Assembly (NCBI GenBank): GCA_937916355.1
Contig: CALFTM010000086.1
Coordinates: 1 to 11,110, forward strand
From: an uncultured Bacteroidales bacterium
Lineage (GTDB): Bacteria > Bacteroidota > Bacteroidia > Bacteroidales > Paludibacteraceae
Length of the DNA stretch: 11,110 bases
Reading direction: 5' to 3'
The position numbers and the translations under genes are program-made. This document shows positions 3,976 through 11,110 of this stretch, piece by piece; within the stretch, counting starts at the first letter, position 1; each line of letters opens with the position of its first letter. The notes beneath the pieces are model-generated. The model had not been told where the DNA came from. It worked only from the letters and a program-made list of their open reading frames with translations, and ran no database searches.

Positions 3976-5562
3976 CTATTGACAAAGCCTGCGGTTTGTG
4001 GTATAATAGTAGTGGGGGTCGTCGGGCCCTCGACGGCAGGCAGGGCCCGATTTTCCGACCGCACACCCCATATGCAAAATTTCAAATACTTCTAGCGACT
4101 TTTCATATGCACCCGATTTTTCCCAATCACCTGTTTCTGGAGAAAAGAAAGCCTCACCACAAGTTGCATTTTTACTAATTGGAGACCCATCTTCTTTCAA
4201 TATTTCAAATCCAAAATATGGGTCTTGCGTACGATCCGGACCCGCATCTGGACCTAAACCTGCTGTTTTATCGTGTCCCGGTTTTTCAAGAACAACCGCA
4301 TATTTCATCAACAACACCAAATCACCTACTACATCAAACGTATATGTAATACGCTCTGCTTGAGCGCCTGCATTTTCATTACCCAAACGTATAGATGCCA
4401 ACGACCCTTCTGGTATTATTGACAATCGATTACCCGTATTAGGATCATACATTCCTTGAACCCAACATGCTATATGACGTGCACTCGTATTATTACCTCC
4501 GGTTGAAGGAGTTGGAGATGCTGGTGAAAATTTATAACTACCCGAATTTGACAACGGATTTTCGATAGCACCACCAACATAACAAGTAACAACCTCCTCA
4601 TTATCAAGAGAGACAAAATCAAAACAGTGATTTTCTGGACACCATACTACCACAGTATTCAAATATACGTATGCACTTGTATCCCCATCTGCGATAGCAC
4701 GAACCCTCAAATCGTATGCGCCCTCAGGCATATCTTCAAATGTAAAAGAAGGATTATCAACCTCACCATCAATATCATAAACATTATTCCAATATTTAGA
4801 TCCAAGAGGTTTATAACCACACTCATAAATAGGAGCAAAACCATCCCATGAGAAATTGATTGTACCACAAGAAGCTTCAGCTTGTAAATTTTCAGGTTTA
4901 GGACACATAGCCGATGTAATCTGAATATTATCAATACAAGCACCTAACGGATTCGCAATTGTTGTATCTTGATTAAAATTCACCCACACAAATGCCAATT
5001 GCAATTTACGACCAGCGACAACACTTGTCTGAAAAGAGGCATTACTCCAAGTTCTCTTGTCAGACAATGATGTAAAAGTACCATCGACTGTTGTCAATGG
5101 CATACAAAAACGACTAAAAATTTTAGGGAAATATCCAATAGAATCGTTTGATTCTAAAACCTCACCACCTATAGAATATCCATCAGGCAACAAACAGACA
5201 AACAAATCTGAAATAGTTGCATAACCACCCGATTTCCAGTCAAACGAAATATCATAATTACCAGTTGGCAATTCTAATGTACGAGATACAACAACCACAT
5301 TGGGTTTTGAAGAATATTTAGCCGACAAACCATTATCTGGAGATATATAAAGTGATTGATAACCCTCGTTAAACTCAAGGTTACCAACCACCCACTGGTC
5401 TGCACAATATTTTCCTCTATTGCCTAAATTTAATTCCCAATTATTTATTTCAGCATCACCCTGTTCAAAACCAAATTGGTAAGGCACTTTTAATAGTTGA
5501 GCATGCGCAACACATAATGCGCAATGCACAAACAATAATAATAAGACTTTTTTATATGACAT
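3976..5562 (-). CDS. Secreted Bacteroidales surface protein, C-terminus lost at the breakpoint
   Basis: The open frame is 528 codons, but only about residues 1-495 (5562 to ~4078) look native; the rest is read through foreign sequence to a chance stop at 3976. Residues 1-22 are a signal peptide (KKVLLLLFVHCALCVAHAQ). Residues ~25-215 form a jelly-roll/MAM-like region (FEQGDAEINNWELN, ISFDWKSGG, ACIDNIQI). Residues ~218-308 form a fibronectin-III-like module starting CPKPENLQAEASCGTINFSWDG. A second beta-rich module from ~312 includes FGFEILKEDGSP and a likely Cys-rich turn. Related Bacteroidetes proteins are exported, cell-surface, probably adhesive, and usually end in further modules plus a sorting tail, which would be missing here. 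It follows the 916-aa gene by 38 bp and is likely co-transcribed. Confidence 0.75.
   Translation of the reverse strand: MSYKKVLLLLFVHCALCVAHAQLLKVPYQFGFEQGDAEINNWELNLGNRGKYCADQWVVGNLEFNEGYQSLYISPDNGLSAKYSSKPNVVVVSRTLELPTGNYDISFDWKSGGYATISDLFVCLLPDGYSIGGEVLESNDSIGYFPKIFSRFCMPLTTVDGTFTSLSDKRTWSNASFQTSVVAGRKLQLAFVWVNFNQDTTIANPLGACIDNIQITSAMCPKPENLQAEASCGTINFSWDGFAPIYECGYKPLGSKYWNNVYDIDGEVDNPSFTFEDMPEGAYDLRVRAIADGDTSAYVYLNTVVVWCPENHCFDFVSLDNEEVVTCYVGGAIENPLSNSGSYKFSPASPTPSTGGNNTSARHIACWVQGMYDPNTGNRLSIIPEGSLASIRLGNENAGAQAERITYTFDVVGDLVLLMKYAVVLEKPGHDKTAGLGPDAGPDRTQDPYFGFEILKEDGSPISKNATCGEAFFSPETGDWEKSGAYEKSLEVFEILHMGCAVGKSGPACRRGPDDPHYYYTTNRRLCQ
3979..4007 (+). promoter_or_regulatory. Rightward sigma-70/A promoter
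   Basis: On the plus strand TTGACA (3979-3984), 17-bp spacer, TGG then TATAAT (4002-4007). It is divergent from the promoter at 3902-3930 and belongs to the left genome. Its natural target gene is missing because the sequence changes to Bacteroidales DNA about 70 bp downstream. Confidence 0.88.
4014..4069 (+). other. GC-rich stem-loop at the start of the rightward transcript
   Basis: Starting at the expected transcription start, GGTCG (4017-4021) pairs with CGACC (4056-4060). Inside it TCGGGCCCT (4022-4030) pairs perfectly with AGGGCCCGA (4042-4050) around an 11-nt loop. GGGG and CCCC near 4014-4017 and 4066-4069 could extend the stem. Four Ts follow the inner stem, too few for a sure terminator. 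It may be an attenuator, a 5'-stabilising stem, or the start of a small structured RNA. Confidence 0.65.
4066..4095. other. Breakpoint between two unrelated genomes
   Basis: Left of here the DNA is GC-richer with Gram-positive promoters and Shine-Dalgarno sites; right of here it is AT-rich Bacteroidales coding sequence. The Bacteroidales frame reads normal-looking protein up to about residue 493-497 and then GC-rich sequence that is clearly the left genome's hairpin and promoter read backwards. CATATGCA occurs at about 4069-4076 and again at about 4104-4111, a short repeat that could have helped a false or real joining. Confidence 0.7.
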
Positions 5563-5574
5563 AGTATTAAGATT

Positions 5575-5604
5575 GAAAGTTAAAAGTTAAAACTCAAAAG
5601 TTAA
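5575..5604. repeat. Short AT-rich tandem repeat between two surface-protein genes
   Basis: AAAGTTAA occurs three times (near 5576, 5583 and 5597) in the 38-bp gap, the last copy covering the stop codon of the 916-aa gene. Such spacers lack a Shine-Dalgarno site, as is normal in Bacteroidetes. Confidence 0.55.
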
Positions 5605-8351
5605 AATACCACTCTCTCGACTACATGATTACCATCCTCAAAAATAAATTCTAACAAATAAACTCCTTGAAGAGACTCCATATTCAACGCATTTTCACCC
5701 TCCTCAATAGAATATTCACCAACCAACAAACCTGTAGTTGACCAAACTCTTACTTGTGCTGATTTTGCAACTTTGACAACGACATCAGAAGAGACATATG
5801 GTGTAAATACCAAAATAGGATCTCCAGCCATATCACTAAATTGAATTGGTTTAATAGCACAAACCATCTCTTTCACGCCATCATTACGTGTAAGCATAAC
5901 CGAATATTCTGCATCGAAATCCAAATCTCCATACAAAATTGATGATGTTGCACCAGCAATAGGCATATTATCTTTATACCATTGATAAGCATCTGTATTA
6001 GCTACAACTCCACTTACAGTTCCTTCTACTTTCAAATTCACTGACTCGCCCTTACAAATCGGTCCTGCTTTTGCCAATTCAAAAATAATTGGGGCTTCTA
6101 CTGTCACTTCCGTCTCTCCCTCCTCAAAACAATCATTGTCGGATGTTATTTTATACGACACAGTACGAATTCCTGACGACAAGCTTGACCAAGTCGGAGC
6201 ATCCACCCATTCAAAGGTCATACCCTCGCTTGGAGTCATTGTTACTTCAGGTGCATCGGACGAGCCGGCACAGATTGGTGTGGTGGTTACCGTCACCTGA
6301 GGTTTCTCTTTCACTTCAACCGAAACGCTTTTAGAGACTGCAGGACAGACATTTCCTTTCACCTCCAATTTGTATACGGCAGACGCATCAGGAGTCACCT
6401 CGTAGGAAGTTGCTGTTGCCCCTACAATTGACACACCATCTTTATACCATTGGTATGCGTCAGTTGTCGCAACATCACCCACCACATCTCCTGCCACAGA
6501 CAAGCTCACCGATTCTCCCTTGCAGATTGGAGAAACCGGAGAGAGTTCAAAGGCGATTGGTTCGTCAACATAAACATCCAACTCCGCAGGAACAGAAATA
6601 CAGCCTGTTTCCTTATTCGTTACCGAATAAAAATATTGTTGAGGAGTATCTTCTGTAGGTGTTGCAGTTGTGATCTCAGGGACATCAGCAAAACCAGACT
6701 CCAATGTGATTCCATTATGCCAATTGATATAGTAAACGTCTTGATCTATCGCATCCATTATTTCCGACAATGGTGGAACTTCGTCATCCTTACAGAATTG
6801 CAATGGATTCGGAACAATTGTAGGAACAACCGGGTTGGAGTGAACCGTAATTACAATTGTCTTTTCTTGAGAACACAAAATTTCAGAAGTACCCTTATTT
6901 TTTGCACTAACTTTTAGGACATACTCGCCGGACTCCAAATTAGCAGGGAATGGGACATCCAAATCTCCTAAATAGGGGTTCTCTGGATTTTGAGTAAAAT
7001 TAAACGGAGTTGTACTTAAAATATTTTCCTCTGTACCTTTTCTTCTTAAACTATACTCATAATCCAAATTCTCCCCATCGTAAGGATCAACCGTATATCT
7101 AAATACGCTCTCAGCCAATGGTTGACAAATTTGTTCCGGTCCTGAAATTATTTCAGGACATTTTATTGATTCACAGTCAACACGTTTTTTAAAGTTAATT
7201 TCAGTTGGTTCTAATTCTTTTCCATTCGGCAAAGTTACCAAAGCTCTGAATACAATATTCTCCTTATTAGGCTCTGCCAAATACTTGAATTCCGGAGTAC
7301 TAACACCATTACCACTATAAGTAGAAGTATGATAGTCCACCCATGTATTTTCCGCATCAGGATATTTATATTGCCATTTTATGGTTGTTCCTGGCTCATA
7401 ATCGTATGCATACAACTTCACTAAGTCATCCTTACATCCTGAAGTCATATTGATACACACATGCGGAGTTTTACTTGATATGTAGTCGAAAAATAATACT
7501 GTCCCATCTGAATTATTATAAAAATTTGACTTTATTTCGATATTTTGATTACTTAACGCATTATTGTGAATATCCCAACAAATATAATTAGGCCAAGTAA
7601 TCTCTAAAGTCAGAGTATACCAGCCTGAACCACTAAATTGAATCGGGTCCCCCTGCGTAGTCCCCCCTCCTTCTTTTGTTAGCAACATTTTTGAGATTGC
7701 TCCCTTTGACATATTTTGCATGTACATAGGGAAAGCTGCCCATTGAGGCTCTTGCTCATAAAGATTTCCTAAAAAAACTCTAAAACTAACAACAGACTTT
7801 GTAGATGGAGAATTTCCACAATTTTCAAGATACGGTTCAAACTTTTTCCTTAATTCTTCAACAGAAAAATTAACACTAAAGAGGGTGTGTGTCCCTGTAG
7901 GAGGTCTTACCACAAGATATGAGTTTCCATCTTTATTTTCAGGAAGTATTGCATTTTCATTACCTCCCCACAAAGAATTAACTTTATTTGTGACTAAATA
8001 TGTATTTTTATTTGATAATGAAGGATCATATTGAGCATTATTCTCATTAAACAAAGTAAATTCCGAATTACCTCCAACTTCAACATCATCAAGACTGTAA
8101 ATGCCATCTGCATCCTCCTCCTTGCTATTCATATCCGTACCGACCAAACTCTGAATACTTCCGTCGGAAGATGGAGTACACACTTGAGAAAAGAGAACTT
8201 CCGGCAACAAATAAAACAACACCGATATTACTAAAACCGGTTTAGTAATACCATGAATTTCTCCAATCTTGGATTTTATATATTTGTTCGCCCCTGCCAT
8301 CACCAACAGCAAATAGGCGTATGCTTTCCGTACCATAACTGTGTCCTCCAT
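5601..8351 (-). CDS. Large secreted Ig-like repeat protein with type IX secretion tail
   Basis: A 916-aa protein. A hydrophobic export segment lies unusually far in (residues ~37-55, ending LFSQ), after a 35-residue charged leader. The true start may be a later Met, such as residue 6 or 18 (8336 or 8300). Residues ~60-310 are a beta-rich domain without a name I can give; ~400-505 and ~506-597 look like PKD/Ig-type modules. Residues 599-665 and 755-820 are two related Ig-like repeats sharing PICKGESV and DAYQWYKD. The last ~70 residues (VRVWSTTGLLVGEYSI, GENALNMESLQGVYLLEF, VVERVVF) match the type A sorting domain read by the Bacteroidetes type IX system. The protein is thus expected to be exported through that system and anchored or released at the cell surface. 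An adhesive or structural role is inferred. Confidence 0.88.
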   Translation of the reverse strand: MEDTVMVRKAYAYLLLVMAGANKYIKSKIGEIHGITKPVLVISVLFYLLPEVLFSQVCTPSSDGSIQSLVGTDMNSKEEDADGIYSLDDVEVGGNSEFTLFNENNAQYDPSLSNKNTYLVTNKVNSLWGGNENAILPENKDGNSYLVVRPPTGTHTLFSVNFSVEELRKKFEPYLENCGNSPSTKSVVSFRVFLGNLYEQEPQWAAFPMYMQNMSKGAISKMLLTKEGGGTTQGDPIQFSGSGWYTLTLEITWPNYICWDIHNNALSNQNIEIKSNFYNNSDGTVLFFDYISSKTPHVCINMTSGCKDDLVKLYAYDYEPGTTIKWQYKYPDAENTWVDYHTSTYSGNGVSTPEFKYLAEPNKENIVFRALVTLPNGKELEPTEINFKKRVDCESIKCPEIISGPEQICQPLAESVFRYTVDPYDGENLDYEYSLRRKGTEENILSTTPFNFTQNPENPYLGDLDVPFPANLESGEYVLKVSAKNKGTSEILCSQEKTIVITVHSNPVVPTIVPNPLQFCKDDEVPPLSEIMDAIDQDVYYINWHNGITLESGFADVPEITTATPTEDTPQQYFYSVTNKETGCISVPAELDVYVDEPIAFELSPVSPICKGESVSLSVAGDVVGDVATTDAYQWYKDGVSIVGATATSYEVTPDASAVYKLEVKGNVCPAVSKSVSVEVKEKPQVTVTTTPICAGSSDAPEVTMTPSEGMTFEWVDAPTWSSLSSGIRTVSYKITSDNDCFEEGETEVTVEAPIIFELAKAGPICKGESVNLKVEGTVSGVVANTDAYQWYKDNMPIAGATSSILYGDLDFDAEYSVMLTRNDGVKEMVCAIKPIQFSDMAGDPILVFTPYVSSDVVVKVAKSAQVRVWSTTGLLVGEYSIEEGENALNMESLQGVYLLEFIFEDGNHVVERVVF
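5892..6557 (-). repeat. Two coding Ig-like repeats in the 916-aa protein
   Basis: Repeat 1 is coded by about 6557-6354 and repeat 2 by about 6089-5892. Both start with (A/I)FEL, then PICKGESV, a valine/threonine-rich strand, DAYQWYKD and GAT. A different module with PICAGSSDAPEV lies between them. The protein similarity is high, suggesting duplication within the gene. Confidence 0.8.
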
Positions 8352-8584
8352 CCGTTAATTGTCCATCTATTCTGCCTCTTCAGATATTCTCTCTTTGCTT
8401 CTTTTTCCCTATCATCTTTGCAGTGTAACTATCTGAAAACAAGTAACGCTTAAAATTATTTAAAAAAAGTTAATAGCACAATTTTTTTCCGTTTTTTTTT
8501 CATTAATTATGATTTTCTTTCTTCCGACTTCTCTTCGAACGCAAAAAGTTTTTTTAATTTTTTTGAAAATGTACTTATCGCGCA

Positions 8585-8616
8585 CAAAAAAAAGAGCCAA
8601 ATCTCACTTGGCTCTT
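8585..8616 (-). terminator. Intrinsic terminator after the 193-aa lipoprotein gene
   Basis: On the minus strand AAGAGCCAA, a 7-nt loop and TTGGCTCTT form a 9-bp stem running into an eight-T tract. It separates the lipoprotein gene from the surface-protein operon. The rest of 8352-8584 is very AT-rich, with no clear promoter beyond weak candidates. Confidence 0.92.
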
Positions 8617-8644
8617 CTATGGAACATGACAACCTTATGGCCGC

Positions 8645-9226
8645 CTACTCTTCTCCGAACAATGTTTTTGAAATAGTTTCGCCCCTCTTTTGTACTTCAT
8701 ACCTAAAATCTCCAAGGTCGGTTGGAGAGGCTAAGTAGACCATGTAGTTCTTCAAAGAAATATCAAGGTCGGCATTCGGCATAGTAGACATTCCGAACAA
8801 AATCTTTTCGTGGTTTTCTATCGCCTCGCTCAATGTATAAATTTTGAAAACATCTCCATCCAACCCCAAATAGCATGGTTGCTCCTCATCATCAACATTA
8901 GGCAGCTGATTAAACACAACGGTTTCTTGGATTGTCTCCCCGAGTGAGGAAGTCAACTTGAACTCGACAAACTTTCTCGCATAATCTTCTTTGTAATCGA
9001 CAATCTCAATAACGCCCGTCTTCTTGCCTTTTGAAAACGATTCGTTATAAAAGTAGAATTTCTGACCTTTCGCCATCACTTGCACATAACGCTCGCCAGT
9101 GATCTGAACTTCCTCTTCTTTCTTGTCGTCGTCGTCATTACCGTTTATCGTAATTTTACACGATGAAAAAAGGGATATTGTCACCAACGCAAAGAAAACG
9201 ACCGAACATTTTAAAATTTCTCTCAT
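8645..9226 (-). CDS. Small Bacteroidales lipoprotein, 193 aa
   Basis: The N-terminus is a lipoprotein signal: MREILK, a hydrophobic stretch (CSVVFFALVTISLF) and a lipobox LFSSC with the acylated cysteine at residue 23. An acidic/asparagine tether follows (KITINGNDDDDKKEEE). The acidic residues start only five or so positions after the cysteine, so surface export cannot be decided from the +2 region alone. The mature part is a beta-rich domain of about 150 residues (YVQVMAKGQKFYFYNESF, KFVEFKLTSSLGETIQETVVF). I do not recognise a family. It has its own promoter and terminator and resembles the neighbouring 168-aa lipoprotein in architecture rather than in clear sequence. Confidence 0.85.
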   Translation of the reverse strand: MREILKCSVVFFALVTISLFSSCKITINGNDDDDKKEEEVQITGERYVQVMAKGQKFYFYNESFSKGKKTGVIEIVDYKEDYARKFVEFKLTSSLGETIQETVVFNQLPNVDDEEQPCYLGLDGDVFKIYTLSEAIENHEKILFGMSTMPNADLDISLKNYMVYLASPTDLGDFRYEVQKRGETISKTLFGEE

Positions 9227-9340
9227 AAGTCAATTAAAGTTTTTTTTGGAGAGTCTTATACTCACCTTATAACTGAGGTACGGAAACATTCTCTATTGGG
9301 TACGCCTCCCGTTCCTCTTCCAAGGCAACCCAAACGAACG

Positions 9341-9348
9341 CAAAGGTA
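9341..9348 (-). promoter_or_regulatory. Bacteroidetes-type -7 element for the 193-aa lipoprotein gene
   Basis: TACCTTTG on the minus strand matches the Bacteroidetes -7 consensus TAnnTTTG exactly. No clear TTTG is seen at the -33 position, but T-rich sequence is there. It implies a leader of about 110 nt before the ATG at 9226. That leader can pair GGGT..CCT with AGG..ACCC and ACCT with AGGT. Confidence 0.55.
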
Positions 9349-9431
9349 AAAAATTCCAACTAAAAAACATAGGGCGACAACCTACTATTGCCGATTTGCA
9401 GTGTAAACCGTCATACGCAAACCAGCACACG

Positions 9432-9462
9432 AAAAAAGGGTCGACCCAAAAGCCGACCCCTT
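9432..9462 (-). terminator. Intrinsic terminator after the 168-aa lipoprotein gene
   Basis: On the minus strand arms 9462-9454 and 9443-9435 pair over 9 bp (core GGGTCG/CGACCC, one G-T pair) around a 10-nt loop and end in a six-T tract. It lies about 27 bp past the stop codon. Confidence 0.88.
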
Positions 9463-9488
9463 AATCACACTAATTTGGTTAGTGACTA

Positions 9489-9995
9489 TTACTTTGTCTT
9501 CTCAGCAAACTTAGTTTCCTTAGCACCATTTTCTTTCAAAGTATCGTTAACAGTACCTGAAGTGATAGTGTAATCAGCCGTTGAGTTTTTGTATGCCAAA
9601 ACCATAACGATTGAGCTAGCGTTTGCGTTTGCTACTGTCTGACCAACTGCCTCGTAAGTACCATCAGCATTTCTCATCAAATATGAAGAACCAGCATCAG
9701 AAAGAGTGAACTCAACATCCTTCTTACTGTCAGCATTCTCAATCTTGATGATAACCTCTTGAGTCCCATCAACATAGTGACCACTAGTTGAAATTACCTC
9801 AAAAGTGAAAGCAGCCAAACCTTCTTGGTAAGCTTGATACTTCTTGCCAGCCTGAACTTGAAGCTTAGTAACAGGAGTTACATCACCTTGCTCGAAATCA
9901 TTGATTACATCATCCTCTGCATCATCACACGAAGTGAAAGAAACTGCAGTCATCAAAGCTGCGAAAATCACTGCCAAATTGAAAATTTTTTTCAT
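9489..9995 (-). CDS. Small Bacteroidales lipoprotein, 168 aa
   Basis: The signal peptide MKKIFNLAVIFAALMTAV leads to the lipobox SFTSC, with the lipidated cysteine at residue 23. The next residues are DDAEDDVINDFEQGD, an acidic tether that in Bacteroidetes often marks export to the outer surface. The mature domain is beta-rich (KLQVQAGKKYQAYQEGL, AAFTFEVISTSGHYVDGTQEVIIKIENAD, SSIVMVLAYKNSTADYTITSG). No Cys, catalytic motif or sugar-binding signature is evident, and no family is recognised. The start ATG has no Shine-Dalgarno, as expected in this phylum. It is monocistronic: a promoter candidate lies at 10035-10068 and a strong terminator follows. Confidence 0.88.
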   Translation of the reverse strand: MKKIFNLAVIFAALMTAVSFTSCDDAEDDVINDFEQGDVTPVTKLQVQAGKKYQAYQEGLAAFTFEVISTSGHYVDGTQEVIIKIENADSKKDVEFTLSDAGSSYLMRNADGTYEAVGQTVANANASSIVMVLAYKNSTADYTITSGTVNDTLKENGAKETKFAEKTK

Positions 9996-10034
9996 CTTTC
10001 AAAAAATTAATTTAGTTTAACAAATTGTTTATTA

Positions 10035-10068
10035 CAAATACACTTTCATTACGTATTCTGAACGCAAA
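10035..10068 (-). promoter_or_regulatory. Possible Bacteroidetes promoter for the 168-aa lipoprotein gene
   Basis: On the minus strand TTTG (10068-10065), 22 bp, then TGTATTTG (10042-10035), one mismatch from TAnnTTTG. The spacing is slightly long for the usual -33/-7 pair. It lies about 40 nt before the ATG. Confidence 0.4.
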
Positions 10069-10136
10069 TATATAGAATAAATTCAAATGCCAAATAAAAA
10101 AAGGATTTTTTTTCAATTTTTTTTATCAACACATTT

Positions 10137-10868
10137 TTATTCTTCTTCGTCCTCTTTCATGTTGTGATAAACATTTACGACATCCTCATCGTCGTCCATC
10201 TTATCTAACAACTTCTGAAACACTACTTTCTGCTCTTCTGTAATCTCCTTGGTGTCATTTGGAACATACAAGAACTCAACATCCTTAATCTCTATGTTAC
10301 GACCCTCCAAGTATTCCTGAATCTTAGAATTGCTTTCAAATGCTCCTGTGATGATGATTTCATCGCTGTCCTCATCTTTGAAAACCTCTTCTACATCGTA
10401 GTCGATCAACTCCAACTCAAGTTCTTCCATATCCACGTCGGCCGGTGCGACCACCTTAAAGACGCACTTATGCTCAAACAAGAAGGATAGACATCCTTGT
10501 GTGCCGAGGCTTCCTCCGTGTTTATTAAAGTAGGAACGAACGTTAGAAACGGTACGGGTGTTGTTATCTGTTGAAGTTACAACGAAAACCGCTACTCCAC
10601 CAGGGCCGTACCCTTCGTAAATAATCTCCTTGTAGTCGGCAGTGTCCTTGTCCATCGCCTTTTTGATGGCACGTTCCACACTGTCTTTCGGCATACTCTC
10701 AGCTTTCGCCTTCAACATCAACATACGAAGACGTGAATTGACAGCTGGATCTGCTCCTGAAACCTTCACACATGCGGTGATTTCTCTTGAAATACGAGTA
10801 AAGGTCTTGGACAATTTCGCATTACGTGCGAAAATCCTCGCCTTACGATACTCAAATGCTCTTCCCAT
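10137..10868 (-). CDS. yebC: YebC/PmpR-family (TACO1-like) protein
   Basis: A 243-aa protein of normal family length. The N-terminal domain starts MGRAFEYRKARIFARNAKLSKTF in family register. It continues with the conserved NSRLRMLMLKAKAESMPKDSVERAIKKA segment and the hallmark YEGYGPGGVAVFVV and TDNNTRTVSNVRSYFNKHGGSLG segments (residues ~84-120). Two further alpha/beta domains follow, and the tail is very acidic (DDDEDVVNVYHNMKEDEEE). The family was long annotated as a transcriptional regulator; work on bacterial YebC and mitochondrial TACO1 points to a translation role, easing ribosome stalling at proline-rich stretches. It is cytosolic. A Bacteroidetes -7 element lies about 75 nt upstream and the gene appears monocistronic. 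Confidence 0.95.
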   Translation of the reverse strand: MGRAFEYRKARIFARNAKLSKTFTRISREITACVKVSGADPAVNSRLRMLMLKAKAESMPKDSVERAIKKAMDKDTADYKEIIYEGYGPGGVAVFVVTSTDNNTRTVSNVRSYFNKHGGSLGTQGCLSFLFEHKCVFKVVAPADVDMEELELELIDYDVEEVFKDEDSDEIIITGAFESNSKIQEYLEGRNIEIKDVEFLYVPNDTKEITEEQKVVFQKLLDKMDDDEDVVNVYHNMKEDEEE

Positions 10869-10943
10869 ATTTTTCTTTTATCTTTTTTATTTCTTCTTCC
10901 GACGGGTTACCCTCCATTCTGACGGCACTTTCCGTTCGGCGTG

Positions 10944-10951
10944 CAAAAATA
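10944..10951 (-). promoter_or_regulatory. Bacteroidetes-type -7 element for yebC
   Basis: TATTTTTG on the minus strand fits TAnnTTTG exactly; an imperfect TTTC is seen near the -33 position. The remaining sequence to the window end (10952-11110) has no supported gene. It holds CCTCC...GGGG twice (about 11010-11046), a short repeated pattern of unknown meaning. Confidence 0.5.
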
Positions 10952-11110
10952 TAAAATATAAGGTTACTTTCCATGAAATAGCAGAAAAACATTCCACTAA
11001 GTTTTCAACCTCCCTAACAAAGCGGGGAACAAACCTCCGCCCTCTGGGGTAGATTATCGACAGAAGTGTTTAGTGACACACCATGTGTAACCCAACATGA
11101 TCTCATGCGA

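Noticed and set aside
10642..11110. A gene or transposon end at the right edge
   Set aside because: The frames there overlap yebC in antisense or are short and interrupted, and no terminal inverted repeat or transposase motif is visible.
1..11110. CRISPR array or defence operon
   Set aside because: No regularly spaced direct repeats and no cas, restriction or toxin-antitoxin motifs are seen.

Overview
The window reads as two unrelated genomes joined at about position 4070-4090. The left part (1 to ~4070) is GC-richer. All of its genes are on the minus strand, each behind its own sigma-70/sigma-A promoter (TTGACA, 17-bp spacer, TATAAT, usually with an extended TG) and a good Shine-Dalgarno site. 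This is the style of a low-GC Gram-positive (Clostridia-like) host or, more likely given the content, one of its phages or plasmids. The content is a DEDDh exonuclease, a small HAD phosphatase, a tRNA-like gene, structured non-coding RNA and several short orphan proteins. The right part (~4090 to 11110) is AT-richer and clearly Bacteroidales: secreted Ig-like surface proteins with a type IX secretion tail, two small lipoproteins with serine-rich lipoboxes, no Shine-Dalgarno sites, TAnnTTTG-type promoters, and a YebC-family gene.

Left region, read leftward (transcription direction) from 3930: a 74-aa protein (3641-3865), a 64-aa protein (3403-3597), a HAD-family phosphatase (2905-3345), a 140-aa protein (2407-2829) with a strong intrinsic terminator, a gene-free stretch of about 500 nt (1724-2230), a 152-aa protein (1172-1630), a DEDDh 3'-5' exonuclease (446-1105) and an acidic protein cut by the window edge (1-365). 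The gene-free stretch holds a promoter, a structured leader, a 100-nt tRNA-like sequence with an abnormal core, and a second promoter driving a ~215-nt RNA bracketed by a perfect 20-bp inverted repeat. At five gene-gene boundaries, and after the tRNA-like gene, an inverted repeat touches or contains the TTGACA box of the next promoter. In two cases the stop codon of one gene lies inside that box. This repeated stop/hairpin/-35 composite is the most distinctive pattern in the window.

A rightward promoter (3979-4007) and a strong GC-rich hairpin (4014-4069) lie at the right end of the left part, and the sequence changes character immediately after. The Bacteroidales gene arriving from the right loses its C-terminus at this point. 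The simplest explanation is a chimeric metagenomic contig; a real insertion is possible but less likely.

Right region, read leftward: yebC (10137-10868), a 168-aa lipoprotein (9489-9995, own terminator), a 193-aa lipoprotein (8645-9226, own terminator), then a probable two-gene operon of secreted proteins. These are a 916-aa Ig-repeat protein with a type IX sorting tail (5601-8351) and, 38 bp later, a 3'-truncated surface protein with jelly-roll and fibronectin-III-like regions (to ~4080). Together they look like cell-surface adhesion or envelope functions; no substrate can be named.
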